Translations under genes and position numbers: made by a program | Part shown: piece after piece, positions 8,661 through 19,069 of the stretch | How positions within the stretch are numbered: the stretch's first letter is position 1 | Layout of the letters: the number at the start of each line of letters is the position of its first letter | The notes under the pieces: model-generated | The model's database searches: none | What the model was told of the DNA's origin: nothing | What the model saw: the letters and a program-made list of their open reading frames with translations, nothing else | Source: Micromonospora sp. FIMYZ51 | Lineage (GTDB): Bacteria; Actinomycetota; Actinomycetes; Mycobacteriales; Micromonosporaceae | Assembly (NCBI RefSeq): GCF_038246755.1 | Contig: NZ_CP134706.1 | Location: 1,550,001-1,614,000 of the forward strand | Length of the DNA stretch: 64,000 nucleotides | Direction of reading: 5' to 3'

Positions 8661-11055
8661 ATGACCTCGTTGACCGAGCGGGCAGCCGCAGAACCCAATG
8701 GCGACGCGGACCTGCTGGTCAACGAGGTCGTCGGAATACCAGCCGGTACCGGTGCCAGCGCGCGCCGGGCCCGGGCGGACGCGTACGACGCCTGGCTGGC
8801 CCGGCTGATGCCGGACCGGCCGGGCGTCGCGCTGCTCGCGGTCGGCGGGCTGGGGCGGCGGCAGTGCGCGCCCTACGGCGACCTCGACCTGGTGCTGGTG
8901 CACGCCGGGCTGCCCGGGGTCGACGAACTCGCCGCCCAGCTGTGGTACCCGATCTGGGACGCCGGGCTGCGGCTGGACCACTCGGTGCGTACCGTCGCCG
9001 AGGCACTCTCGGTCGCCCAGGACGACGTCAAGGTGGCCCTCGGGCTGCTCGACGCCCGGCTCGTCGCGGGCGACCCCGAACTGGCGGAAACGCTGATCCG
9101 CAGCGCCACCGACCACTGGCGGCGCACCGCCGTACGCCAACTGGCTCCGCTGCGGGAGAGCACCGCCGCCCGCTGGCAGGCCCACGGCGAGCTGGCGTTC
9201 CTGCTCGAAGGCGACCTCAAGGAGGCGGCCGGCGGCCTGCGCGACGTCGGCATCCTGCGCGCCATCGCGATCGCCGGGATCACCGACGCGCTGCGTCCCG
9301 CCGTGCACGCCGCGCACCTGCGCCTGCTGGACACCCGCGACGCACTGCACCAGCAGGTCGGCCGGCGGGTCGACCGGCTGCTCGCCCAGGAACGCGCCGG
9401 GGTGGCCGCGCTGCTCGGCCTCCGCCACACCGCACCCGGCGGGCCGGACGCGGAACTGGGTGAAACGGACACGGACCGGGGAGAACCGGACGCGGACCCG
9501 CCTCGCCCCCGGCGACCCGAGCCCGACGCGGCGCGGCGACCCGAGGAGGGCGACGGCGACGCCCTGCTGCGCCGGGTGGCCGGCGACGCCCGGACCGTAA
9601 GCCATGCCCTGGACGATGCCTTCCGCGCCGCCGACCGGCTCCGCTCCGGCCGCCGCCGGGGCGCCGACGGACGACCGCTGCGCCGGCCGGTCGCCCGGGA
9701 CGTGGTCGAGCACGACGGCGAACTGGTGCTGGCCCGGACCGCCATCGGTGCCCGCCCCGATCCCAGCCTCTCGCTGCGGGTGGCCGCCGCCGCGGCCACC
9801 ACCGGGCTGCCGATCGCGCGGGCCACCTGCGAGTGGCTGGCCGTCTACTGCCCGCCGCTGCCGACGCCCTGGCCGGCCGAGGCGCGGTCCGCGCTGACCA
9901 CGCTGCTCGGCGCCGGCGCGGGCCTGCTCCCGGCCTGGGAGACCTGCGACCGGTACGGATTGATCGACGGCTGGCTGCCGGAGTGGACCCGGCTGCGTAG
10001 CCTGCCCCAGCACAACCCGGTGCACCGGTTCACCCTCGACCGGCATCTGGTGCAGACCGCCTTCGAAGCCAGCCGGCACACCCGCGACGTGGACCGTCCC
10101 GACCTGCTGCTGCTCGGCGCCTTCCTGCACGACATCGGCAAGGGGCTACCCGGTGACCACTCCACGGTCGGCGCGCCGATCGCCGAGGAGATCGCCGCCC
10201 GGGTCGGCCTGCCCGCCGTCGAGGCGAAGCTGATCGGCACGCTCGTCCGGCTGCACCTGCTGCTGCCGGAGGTGGCGACCCGCCGGGATCTCGCCGACCC
10301 GGTCACCATCGCCCGGGTGGCCGAGGCGGTCGGCGACGCCACCACCCTCGACCTGCTGTACGCACTGGTCCGCGCCGATGCCGCCGCCACCGGCCCGGCC
10401 GCCTGGTCGGACTGGAAGGGTCGGCTGGTCGCCGAACTGGTCGCCCGGGTCCGCACCACGCTGGACACCGGCGCCGTACCCGAGCCGCCGGCACCGGACC
10501 CGACGTTGGTGGCGGGGCCGCTGCCGGTCGTACACCTGACCGGGGACCGGGTGGCGGTGGCCGCAGCCGACCGGCGTGGCCTGCTCGCGACGGTGGCCGG
10601 TTGCCTGGCCCTGCATCGCCTGGAGGTGGTCGCCGCCGACGCCTCGACGGTGGACGGGCGGGCGTTGGTGGAGTGCCGGGTGCAGCCGCGCTACGGGTTG
10701 GCCCCGGACCCGGTGGCGCTCAGCGCGGACCTGCGCCGCGCGGTCGGCGGCGACGTGTCGGTGACCCAGCGACTGCGCGGCCGGGCGCTGGCCGCCCGGG
10801 GCCGGCGCCCAGCCGAGGGTGGTCTGGCACCGCGACGCCGCCACCGACGCGGTGCTGCTGGAACTGCGGGCGGCCGACGCCGCCGGCCTGCTCTACCGGG
10901 TGACCAGCGCGCTGGACGCGGCCGGCGCCCAGGTCCGCGCCGCCCGGATCGCCACCCTCGGCGGCGACGTGGTGGACGCCTTCTACCTGGTCGGCGGCTG
11001 GCCGGCCGCCGACGAGCGCACCCGGATCGAAGCCGCCATCCTCGCCGCCGTGTAG
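8661..11055 (+). CDS. glnD: PII uridylyl/adenylyltransferase GlnD, frameshifted near its 3' end
   Basis: Bifunctional enzyme that modifies and demodifies GlnK. The nucleotidyltransferase motif ends G-D-L-D-L with Asp74 and Asp76; the HD domain has L-H-D-I-G-K with His490/Asp491; an ACT domain follows at about 630-690. Residues about 254-300 are a Pro/Asp/Arg-rich low-complexity insert. Near 10790-10815 (CCCGGGGCCGGCGCCCAG) the reading frame is lost: the original frame continues as arginine-rich nonsense to 11078, while the true second ACT domain, starting V-V-W-H-R-D-A and ending I-L-A-A-V, lies one frame over and stops at 11055. Removing one base from the GC run restores a normal protein. 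Either a real frameshift or a consensus error; the span given is the restored gene. Confidence 0.88.
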
Positions 11056-11080
11056 GTGTCAGGAAGGGCCCTTGTTAACG
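11056..11080 (-). repeat. GGGGCCC palindromic element, copy B (single unit)
   Basis: Read on the minus strand the unit is GTTAACAAGGGCCCTTCCTG followed by ACAC, directly touching the glnD stop codon at 11053-11055. It is a single unit with one G fewer in the core than the other copies. It lies exactly at the junction between glnD and the inserted ABC/two-component cluster. Confidence 0.75.
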
Positions 11081-11207
11081 CCCACCGCAGGCAGCCGAAC
11101 GAGGGCCGGCGTACGCGTGGCGAACGGTGAGCGTACGCGTCGGGACGTAGCTGCGTTGCCGCTCGCGGGGTGATGTGCCCCGGTGCACGTGACGGCAGGC
11201 TCGGGGC

Positions 11208-12099
<892 letters not shown>

Positions 12100-12110
<11 letters not shown>

Positions 12111-12921
12111 TTGGTCCGCCGAAATCGTCAAGCTCGTCCGCCGGCCGGCCTTCTGGCTGTTGATCGGCATCGCGCTCGTGATCTCCCTGACCTTCACCTA
12201 CCTGCTGCCGTACGCGGCCATCGTCGGCGGGACGGGCGGCCCGAACAGCGATCGGACGCTGCCGATGCTCCTGCCGGACCAGTTGGTCGGCAACAGCATC
12301 GGTGGGCTGCCGATCTTTCTCGGCGCGATCGTGTTGATCATCGGCGTGCTCGTCGTCGGCGGCGAGTATGGCTGGGGCACCTGGAAGACCATCCTCACCC
12401 AGGGCCCGACCCGGTTGGAGGTGTACGCAGGCAAGCTGTTCACCCTGGCCGCCGCCGCGCTCGTCGTGGTGCTCGCCGTCTTCGCCGTGGGTGCGGCGGC
12501 CAGTTCGCTGGTCGCGGTCGCCGAGTCGCAGCCCGTGCGCTGGCCGTCCGGCGGCGACCTGCTGGCCGGAGTAGGTGCGGGGTGGCTCGTGGCCGTGACC
12601 TGGGCCATGCTCGGTGGAGTGCTGGCGGTCGCGATGCGGTCGGTGGCGTTGCCCGTCGGTCTCGGGCTGGTCTGGCTGCTCGCGGTGCAGAACCTGCTCG
12701 CCGGGGTGGCCGCGCCGTTGCTGGACTGGGTGGCCGAGTTGCAGAAGGGGCTGCCCGGGCCCAACGCCGGCTCGCTGGTGGCGGCACTCGGCGCGCCCAG
12801 CGACACGCCGGGGGTCGCGGCGACGGTCGGTGCCGGGCAGGCGACATTGGTCCTGGCCGGCTACCTCGTTGCGTTCGTGCTGCTCGGCGGGCTGCTGTTG
12901 CAGCGGCGAGACATCGCCTAG
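12100..12921 (+). CDS. ABC transporter permease
   Basis: A 273-residue membrane protein with about six hydrophobic segments (near 18-40, 70-95, 118-140, 160-185, 188-210 and 250-268) and the E-Y-G-W-G-T-W-K cytoplasmic motif characteristic of ABC-2 type permeases. The start ATG at 12100 lies inside the end of the ATPase gene, which sets their coupling. It is expected to dimerise and pair with the ATPase at 11208. The kinase gene follows after 22 bp, so the four genes probably form one transcription unit. Confidence 0.9.
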
Positions 12922-12943
12922 CCAGGCGGAGACGAAAGGCTCG

Positions 12944-14179
12944 ATGATGCGTAACCGGACCGGTTGGCGACGCGATCTGGTGGACGTGATCCTCGCCCTG
13001 GCGCTGGTCGCGCTCGGGCTGGTCGGCACCGCGCCGGCCGGGGCGAACCAGGGCGTGCCCGTCGGGCCGGCCGGGTACCCGCTGGTGGTGGTGGCCGCGC
13101 TGGCCCTGACGCTGCGCCGGCGCTGGCCGTTGCTCACGTTGGCGATCGTGACCGGGGCGGTCCTGTCCTACCTGCTGCTCGGCAACCCGTATGGGCCGAT
13201 CCTGGTGTCGCTGCTCGTCGCGGTGCACACGGTCGCGGCGCATCTGCCGACGCGGGACGCGATGGTGGGCTGCGGCGTGGCACTCGTCGCCCTGCTCATC
13301 GGGATCTTCGTGGGCCGGGGCGCGCCCGGTTGGCCGGGGCTGATGCCCGTCGCGGCCTGGGTGGTGGTGCCGTTCGCGGTCGGCACGGTGGTCCGACTCG
13401 GGCGGGAGACCGCGGCTCGGACGCGCCTGGAGGAGGTCCGGCGGCTGGCCGACACCGAACGGCTGCGAGTGGCCCGCGAGGTGCACGACGTGGTCGGCCA
13501 CGGACTCGCGGCGATCCACATGCAGGCGCAGATCGCGCTGCATCTGCTCGACCGGAAGCCGGAGCAGGCGGAAATCGCGTTGACCGCGATCAGCCGGACC
13601 AGCAAGGAGGCGCTGGACGAACTGCGGGTCACGCTGCGCGTCGTCAGGCGCAACGAGCGGACCGGGCAGGACGGACGAGAGGAGCGGGACGAGGTCGCCG
13701 TTGAGCGGTCTGGAATGCCCGGCCTGGCCCGGTTGCCGTACCTGCGCGACCGGCTGGCCGGTGCCGGCCTGCCGGTGACCGTCGAGACCGTCGGCGAGCC
13801 GCGTCCGCTCCCCGTCGCCATCGACCTCGCGGCCTACCGGGTGGTGCAGGAGGCGCTGACCAACGTGCTGCGCCACGCCGGTCCGGCGACCGCCACCGTC
13901 CGGGTCGACTACCAGCCGGACCGGCTCGTCGTGGTGGTGTCCGACACCGGCCGGGGAGCGGCATCGGACGCGGTCACCGGACACGGTTTAGGGCTCGCCG
14001 GCATGCGGGAGCGGGTCGCCGCGCTCGGCGGAACCTTCCAGGCCGGTGCGCGGAGTCAGACCGGCACGAACAACCAGACCGGCGCGACCAGCCGGACCGA
14101 CGCCGCGAGTCAGGCCGGTGCGGCGAGCGGCGGCGGGTTCCGGGTGTGCGCGACACTGCCCGTGGAGGGAGCCGGATGA
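12944..14179 (+). CDS. Two-component sensor histidine kinase (HisKA_3, NarL-type partner)
   Basis: A 411-residue kinase. Four to five transmembrane helices occupy residues 11-150 with almost no extracellular loop, so the signal is probably sensed within the membrane or through the ABC permease (intramembrane-sensing style). The phosphoacceptor is His181 in R-E-V-H-D-V-V-G-H-G. The ATPase domain follows, with Q-E-A-L-T-N-V-L-R-H, D-T-G-R-G and G-H-G-L-G-L-A-G-M. Residues about 368-397 form a Gln/Thr/Ser/Ala-rich low-complexity insert close to the C-terminus. Leu349 is encoded by a rare TTA codon (13988-13990), which in actinomycetes can tie translation to the bldA tRNA. Its stop overlaps the regulator start (ATGA). 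Confidence 0.93.
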   Translation: MMRNRTGWRRDLVDVILALALVALGLVGTAPAGANQGVPVGPAGYPLVVVAALALTLRRRWPLLTLAIVTGAVLSYLLLGNPYGPILVSLLVAVHTVAAHLPTRDAMVGCGVALVALLIGIFVGRGAPGWPGLMPVAAWVVVPFAVGTVVRLGRETAARTRLEEVRRLADTERLRVAREVHDVVGHGLAAIHMQAQIALHLLDRKPEQAEIALTAISRTSKEALDELRVTLRVVRRNERTGQDGREERDEVAVERSGMPGLARLPYLRDRLAGAGLPVTVETVGEPRPLPVAIDLAAYRVVQEALTNVLRHAGPATATVRVDYQPDRLVVVVSDTGRGAASDAVTGHGLGLAGMRERVAALGGTFQAGARSQTGTNNQTGATSRTDAASQAGAASGGGFRVCATLPVEGAG

Positions 14180-14832
14180 TCAGTGTGTTGCTCGCCGACG
14201 ACCAGGACCTGATCCGGATCGGTCTGCGTGCCCTGTTGGAGAGCGAGGACGGCGTCACGGTCGCGGGCGAGGCTGCCGACGGGCTCGGTGCGCTGGAACT
14301 GGCCCGGCGGGTACGCCCCGACGTGGTACTGATGGACGTCCGGATGCCGGGGATCGACGGCATCGAGGCGACCCGGCGGATCGTCGCCGATCCGGAGCTG
14401 ACCGGTACCCGGGTCGTCGTGCTGACCACCTTCGAGTTGGACGAGTACGTCTTCGACGCGTTGCGGTACGGGGCCAGTGGTTTCCTCACCAAGGACACCC
14501 CGCCGGCCGAACTGCTGCGGGCGATCCGGCTGGTCGCCGAGGGGGAGGCGCTGCTGTCGCCCTCGGTGACCAGGCGGGTGGTTCGGGAGTTCGCCCACCG
14601 CCCGGCTCGGGTGTCCCGCCCGCACCCCCGGCTGAACACCCTCACCGAGCGGGAACGGGAGGTGCTGGGGTTGGTCGGGGAGGGGCTGAGCAACGGTGAG
14701 ATCGCCGAGCGGTTGGTGCTCAGCCCGGCCACCGCGCGTACCCACGTCAGCCGGGCCATGGTCAAACTCGGCGCGCGGGACCGGGCCCAACTGGTGGTCT
14801 TCGCGTACCAGTCGGGGGTGGTCGAGCCGTGA
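14176..14832 (+). CDS. Two-component response regulator, LuxR/NarL type
   Basis: A 218-residue regulator. The receiver domain has the acidic pair D8-D9, phosphoacceptor Asp54 (V-L-M-D-V-R-M-P-G) and Lys106 (F-L-T-K-D). The C-terminal LuxR helix-turn-helix covers about 152-208, with L-T-E-R-E-R-E-V-L and L-S-P-A-T-A-R-T-H-V. It overlaps the kinase stop by 4 bp (ATGA), so the two are cognate and coupled. It most likely controls the ABC genes upstream; no clear operator was recognised. Confidence 0.95.
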   Translation: MISVLLADDQDLIRIGLRALLESEDGVTVAGEAADGLGALELARRVRPDVVLMDVRMPGIDGIEATRRIVADPELTGTRVVVLTTFELDEYVFDALRYGASGFLTKDTPPAELLRAIRLVAEGEALLSPSVTRRVVREFAHRPARVSRPHPRLNTLTEREREVLGLVGEGLSNGEIAERLVLSPATARTHVSRAMVKLGARDRAQLVVFAYQSGVVEP

Positions 14833-15021
14833 CCGCGGTCTGACCGCCGAGGTGGAGATCTCGACCGGCTGGCGCTTTCGTCATGATCCACCCGTCGTGG
14901 GCGGCGGTGAGGTGGCTGGCGCGGAGCATGGCTGTGGGTGGCGGGCTACCCTAGCGGTGACTGGACACCTCTGTCCGGTCGCGTTCGTGCTCGCCGGGAC
15001 ACTGACAATCGGGATGTTCGC

Positions 15022-16593
15022 GTGTTTGACACCTTGAGTGACCGCCTCTCCGGGATCTTCACCAAGCTCCGCGGCAAGGGACGCCTCACCGACGCCGACA
15101 TCGACGCGACGGCGCGCGAGATCCGCCTCGCGTTGCTTGAGGCCGACGTCGCGCTCCCGGTCGTCAAGGGCTTCATCGGCAACGTCAAGGAGCGGGCCCG
15201 CAGCGCGGAGGTCTCCCAGGCGCTCAACCCGGCCCAGCAGATCATCAAGATCGTCAACGAGGAGCTGATCGCTGTCCTCGGTGGCGAGGGACGCCGGCTC
15301 CAGTTCGCCAAGCAGCCGCCGACCGTGATCATGCTCGCCGGCCTCCAGGGCTCCGGCAAGACCACGCTCGCCGGCAAGCTGGCCCGCTGGCTCAAGGCCC
15401 AGGGGCACCAGCCGCTGCTGGTCGCCGCCGACCTCCAGCGTCCCAACGCCGTCGGGCAGCTCCAGGTGCTCGGTGGTCGGGCCGGCGTCGAGGTGTACGC
15501 CCCGGAGCCCGGCAACGGCGTCGGCGACCCGGTGCAGGTGGCGAAGTCCTCGATCGAGCACGCCCGTCGGGCCGCCCGTGACGTGGTCATCGTCGACACC
15601 GCTGGCCGGCTCGGTATCGACGCCGAGATGATGCAGCAGGCGGCCGACATCCGGGACGCGGTCGCACCGGACGAGGTCATCTTCGTCATCGACGCGATGG
15701 TCGGCCAGGACGCGGTGCGTACCGCCGAGGCGTTCCGGGACGGCGTCGGCATCACCGGTGTGGTGCTCTCCAAGCTCGACGGCGACGCCCGGGGCGGCGC
15801 GGCGCTGTCGGTCCGCGAGGTGACCGGCCAGCCGATCCTCTTCGCCTCCACCGGCGAGAAGCTGGAGGACTTCGATGTCTTCCACCCCGACCGGATGGCC
15901 AGCCGGATCCTCGGCATGGGCGACGTCCTCACTCTGATCGAGCAGGCCGAGGCGGCCTTCGACACCGATCAGAAGGAGAAGATGACCGCCAAGCTGATGG
16001 GCGGCGAGCAGTTCACCCTGGAGGACTTCCTCGACCAGCTCATCGCGGTACGCCGGATGGGCCCGATCGCCAACGTGCTGGCCATGATGCCGGGCATGGG
16101 GCAGGTCAAGGACCAGCTCGCCGAGCTGGACGACAAGCACTTCGACCGGATCACCGCGATCATCCGGTCGATGACCCCGGCCGAGCGCAGCAACCCGAAG
16201 ATCATCAACGGTTCCCGGCGGGCCCGGATCGCCAACGGCTCCGGGGTCACCGTGATGGACGTCAACCAGCTGCTCAACCGCTTCAACGACGCGCAGAAGA
16301 TGATGAAGCAGATGGGCGGCATGATGGGCCTGCCGGGCGGCGGTCGGCGCAAGGCCACCAAGAGCCCGAAGAACAAGCGTAAGGGCACCAAGGGCGGTGG
16401 CCGGCCGCGCAGCGGTGCGGGCACCCGGGCGGCGCAGGGCGGGCTGCCGGGCGGCTTCCCCGGTGACATGCCGCAGCTGCCGCCGGGGATGAACCCGGAC
16501 GATCTGGCGGCCGGTCAGGGCCTTCCGCCGGGCTTCAAGCTGCCGAAGATCGACTTCAACAAGTTCGGCAAGGGCGGCCAGCCGCCGCGCTGA
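15022..16593 (+). CDS. ffh: Signal recognition particle protein Ffh
   Basis: A 523-residue SRP54 GTPase that binds signal sequences and 4.5S RNA. N domain at 1-90, G domain with GLQGSGKTT (about 106-114), DTAGRLG, S-K-L-D-G-D-A-R-G-G; methionine-rich M domain about 300-430. After the M domain an unusually long Gly/Pro/Lys-rich tail (about 455-523) ends F-N-K-F-G-K-G-G. GTG at 15022 gives V-F-D-T-L-S-D-R-L, the family start. It lies directly downstream of the inserted two-component cluster, so it must have its own promoter in the 189-bp gap 14833-15021, where no clear promoter could be assigned. The SRP RNA gene was not found nearby. Confidence 0.97.
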   Translation: MFDTLSDRLSGIFTKLRGKGRLTDADIDATAREIRLALLEADVALPVVKGFIGNVKERARSAEVSQALNPAQQIIKIVNEELIAVLGGEGRRLQFAKQPPTVIMLAGLQGSGKTTLAGKLARWLKAQGHQPLLVAADLQRPNAVGQLQVLGGRAGVEVYAPEPGNGVGDPVQVAKSSIEHARRAARDVVIVDTAGRLGIDAEMMQQAADIRDAVAPDEVIFVIDAMVGQDAVRTAEAFRDGVGITGVVLSKLDGDARGGAALSVREVTGQPILFASTGEKLEDFDVFHPDRMASRILGMGDVLTLIEQAEAAFDTDQKEKMTAKLMGGEQFTLEDFLDQLIAVRRMGPIANVLAMMPGMGQVKDQLAELDDKHFDRITAIIRSMTPAERSNPKIINGSRRARIANGSGVTVMDVNQLLNRFNDAQKMMKQMGGMMGLPGGGRRKATKSPKNKRKGTKGGGRPRSGAGTRAAQGGLPGGFPGDMPQLPPGMNPDDLAAGQGLPPGFKLPKIDFNKFGKGGQPPR

Positions 16594-16659
16594 GCGTGTC
16601 GGTGACGGCGGGTGACTTCATCATCGCCTAGGGTGATGTCGCCCCTGGAAGGAGGAGTC

Positions 16660-17238
16660 ATGACCGTGGCGCCCATCCTGCCCGAGCGGTCGGAGTGGAC
16701 GGTTGACGACCTCGGCGACCTGCCGAAGGACCTTCCGTACGAACTGATCAACGGAAGGTTGATCGTGCCGTCCCCCACCGCGCTCCATCAAGACCTCTGT
16801 GTCCGACTGCTGCTCGCGCTCGAAGTCAACTGCCCGGCGGAATACCTGGTAAGCATCGACCTGTCGATGCGGGTGGACCGCCGCAACGAGCTTCGGCCCG
16901 ACGTGGTCGCCATCCGGCGTGAGCACGCCGACCGCTCGCCCGTACCGGTCGAGGACGCCCTGCTGGCCGTCGAGGTCGTCTCGCCCTCCTCGACCTTCCG
17001 TGACCTCTACGACAAGGCCCGGGTCTACGCCCGCGCCGGAGTGCGCACCTACTGGGTGGTCGACCCGCTGCACGACAAGATGACCCTTACCGAGTACGTG
17101 CGCGGCCCGTCCGGCGAGTACGAGGTGGCCACCCACACCGACGACCTGTTCGTCACCGAGCGACCGTGGAAGGTGTCGGTCGACCTGCCGGCGTTTACCG
17201 CCCGGCGGGCGGGGCTTCTCGCCAACGACGGGCAGTGA
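16660..17238 (+). CDS. Uma2-family (DUF820) PD-(D/E)XK nuclease-like protein
   Basis: A 192-residue Uma2 protein. Family features: Y-E-L-I-N-G-R-L near residue 28, E-L-R-P-D-V-V (catalytic Asp), then L-A-V-E-V-V-S-P-S-S (the E-x-K-like core) and K-A-R-V-Y-A-R-A-G-V. ATG 16660 follows a strong GGAAGGAGG site. Uma2 proteins have a restriction-endonuclease fold and are abundant in actinomycetes and cyanobacteria, but their biological role is not established. It is not obviously part of an operon with ffh or the amidohydrolase, although all point the same way. Confidence 0.85.
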   Translation: MTVAPILPERSEWTVDDLGDLPKDLPYELINGRLIVPSPTALHQDLCVRLLLALEVNCPAEYLVSIDLSMRVDRRNELRPDVVAIRREHADRSPVPVEDALLAVEVVSPSSTFRDLYDKARVYARAGVRTYWVVDPLHDKMTLTEYVRGPSGEYEVATHTDDLFVTERPWKVSVDLPAFTARRAGLLANDGQ

Positions 17239-17256
17239 TCGGGTAGGACTGTGCGC

Positions 17257-18336
17257 ATGGCTCTGCATGTGCGCGGTGTGCTCCTGCCCGACGACGAGGT
17301 CCGGGATCTGTGGTTGGTCGGCGACCGGGTCACCTTCGACCCGGTGCCCGGCGCGGAGACGGTCGCCGAGCGCGGCTTCGTCCTGCCCGGCCTGGTCGAC
17401 GCGCACTGCCACATCGGCATCGCCCGAGGTGGTGCGCCGATCACCTCGCTGGATCAGGCCCGCACGCTGGCCCGTACCGATCGGGACGCGGGGGTGCTGG
17501 CGATCCGGGACGCCGGCTCGCCGTACCCGTATCCGGAGCTGGAGGACGAGCCCGACCTGCCCCGGCTGGCCCGCGCCGGCCGGCACATCGCGCCGCCGAA
17601 GCGGTACCTGCGCGACATCGGTGTGGAGGTCGGTGCGGCCGAGGTGGCGGCGACCGTGGCGGAGCAGGCCGCCGCCGGCAACGGCTGGGTGAAGCTGGTC
17701 GGTGACTGGATCGACCGGGGCGTCGGTGACCTGGCCCCGGCCTGGGACGCCGACACGATGACCGCCGCCGTGGCCGCCGCGCACGCCGCCGGGGTACGCG
17801 CCGCCGTGCACACCTTCAGCGAGTCGGCGGTGGAGATCATGGTGCGGGCCGGGGTGGACTCGGTCGAGCACGGCACCGGGCTGAGCCTCGACCTGATCGA
17901 CCTGATGGCCCGGCAGGGCACCGCGCTGATCCCCACGATGATCAACATTCGTACCTTCGGCCACATCGCCGACCAGGCCCGACCCAAGTTCCCCGGGTAC
18001 GCCGACCACATGCTCGCCCTGCGTGACCGCTTCCCGCAGGTGGTCCGGGCCGCGTACGAGGCCGGGGTGCCGATCTACGTCGGCACCGACGCGGGCGGGG
18101 GAATCGACCACGGCATGGCCGCCGAGGAGATGCTGCTGCTGCACGACGAGGCCGGCCTGGCCGCCGAGGACGTGCTCGCCGCCGCCTCCTGGGGTGCCCG
18201 CGCCTGGCTCGGCTTCCCCGGTCTGGTCGAGGGCGGTCTCGCCGACCTCGTCGTCTACTCCGACGACCCGCGTCGGGACCTGCGGGCGGTACGCGAGCCG
18301 GCCCGCATCGTCCTGCGCGGACGGGTCATCCGCTGA
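17257..18336 (+). CDS. Amidohydrolase-superfamily protein
   Basis: A 359-residue metal-dependent hydrolase of the imidazolonepropionase/prolidase-like amidohydrolase group. Visible are the N-terminal metal ligands V-D-A-H-C-H (His50, His52), a candidate bridging lysine in G-W-V-K-L-V-G-D, histidines in V-H-T-F and V-E-H-G-T, and the late Asp in G-T-D-A-G-G-G. The C-terminal strand segment is typical of this superfamily. ATG 17257 is favoured over GTG 17251 because GTAGGA is well spaced before it. The substrate is unknown. Its last 11 bp overlap the 3' end of the convergent gene at 18326. Confidence 0.87.
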   Translation: MALHVRGVLLPDDEVRDLWLVGDRVTFDPVPGAETVAERGFVLPGLVDAHCHIGIARGGAPITSLDQARTLARTDRDAGVLAIRDAGSPYPYPELEDEPDLPRLARAGRHIAPPKRYLRDIGVEVGAAEVAATVAEQAAAGNGWVKLVGDWIDRGVGDLAPAWDADTMTAAVAAAHAAGVRAAVHTFSESAVEIMVRAGVDSVEHGTGLSLDLIDLMARQGTALIPTMINIRTFGHIADQARPKFPGYADHMLALRDRFPQVVRAAYEAGVPIYVGTDAGGGIDHGMAAEEMLLLHDEAGLAAEDVLAAASWGARAWLGFPGLVEGGLADLVVYSDDPRRDLRAVREPARIVLRGRVIR

Positions 18337-18868
18337 CCTGTCGCACGTCGAGCTGGTACTGCGCTTCGACCTGGAACCCGTGACCGTCGGTGCCGCCGAA
18401 GCTGAGCTGGTGCATGCCGGGCGAAGGTGGTGGCACCAGGCTCCACAGTCCCCAGCAGGAGACCTGCATCGGCCACGGCCAGTCGGTGACGACGTTGTTG
18501 AAGAAGCCCCGAACCGGGAAGGAGGCGGGTGAGCCCACCGGGTACAGCGGCAGCTGCGCGCCGTCGAGCTGAGCGAATCCGCTGGCCTCTGCCCACGGCT
18601 CGGCCGGCTCTGCGGTGCGGCCAACCTCCCACCAGCAGAAGGCCGGGAAGAACAGCGTTCGCCCGGCCGGCACCACGCACTGCCGGGTCACCGCGCCGCC
18701 GAACGTGCCGGCCAGGAACCAGACGTCGTCGGGCTGGTGACGCCCAGCGTCCCGACCGGTGCGGTCCTTGATGGGGTTGTTCGGCTGCCGGTGGGCGGCC
18801 ACCCAGCGCACCCAGCGGGCGGCCAGCTCGGCCAGATCCCAACGCAAGTCCGGGTTGGCGGAGAACAT
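18326..18868 (-). CDS. Conserved-looking protein of unknown function
   Basis: A 180-residue protein I do not recognise by name. It is rich in Trp and Phe, has no signal peptide, and carries a distinctive core V-W-F-L-A-G-T-F-G-G, then R-Q-C-V-V-P-A-G-R-T-L-F-F-P, which reads as a conserved structural motif rather than a chance frame. A later F-F-N-N-V-V-T-D-W-P-W segment and a C-terminal beta-rich end follow. Codon use matches the neighbours. Start ATG at 18866-18868. It is convergent with the amidohydrolase (11-bp overlap) and divergent from proS, with a 70-bp inverted repeat in the intergenic space. Confidence 0.72.
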   Translation of the reverse strand: MFSANPDLRWDLAELAARWVRWVAAHRQPNNPIKDRTGRDAGRHQPDDVWFLAGTFGGAVTRQCVVPAGRTLFFPAFCWWEVGRTAEPAEPWAEASGFAQLDGAQLPLYPVGSPASFPVRGFFNNVVTDWPWPMQVSCWGLWSLVPPPSPGMHQLSFGGTDGHGFQVEAQYQLDVRQVSG

Positions 18869-18933
18869 GGCGGCCGATGCTAGTGGTACCGCGCCCGGTC
18901 GCGCTGCCCCGCCGTGCCCGCTGCCCACCCCCG

Positions 18934-19003
18934 CGATCTTGCACTTTTCGTCGCCGTAAACCAGCCCATACATGACTTTTCGGCGACCGAAACTGCAAGA
19001 TCG
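18934..19003. repeat. 70-bp imperfect inverted repeat upstream of proS
   Basis: Arms at 18934-18956 and 18981-19003 match at 20 of 23 positions; each begins CGATCTTGCA and ends TCGCCG. The 24-bp spacer repeats ACTTTTCG. This could be a MITE-like element or a regulatory hairpin in the divergent interval between the unknown gene and proS. Confidence 0.75.
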
Positions 19004-19069
19004 GCGCGGTGGAGGGGCGGGCGGGGCGGGCAGGGGTGGGGGAGGGGAGTGGGCATAGGATGTGCGGTC

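Noticed and set aside
14833..15021. SRP RNA gene (ffs) next to ffh
   Set aside because: No GGAA-tetraloop helix-8 pattern could be recognised in the gap.
14881..16140. Long minus-strand frame over ffh (and a similar one over amt)
   Set aside because: Shadow of the conserved genes; no domain, no ribosome site, composition typical of antisense frames.
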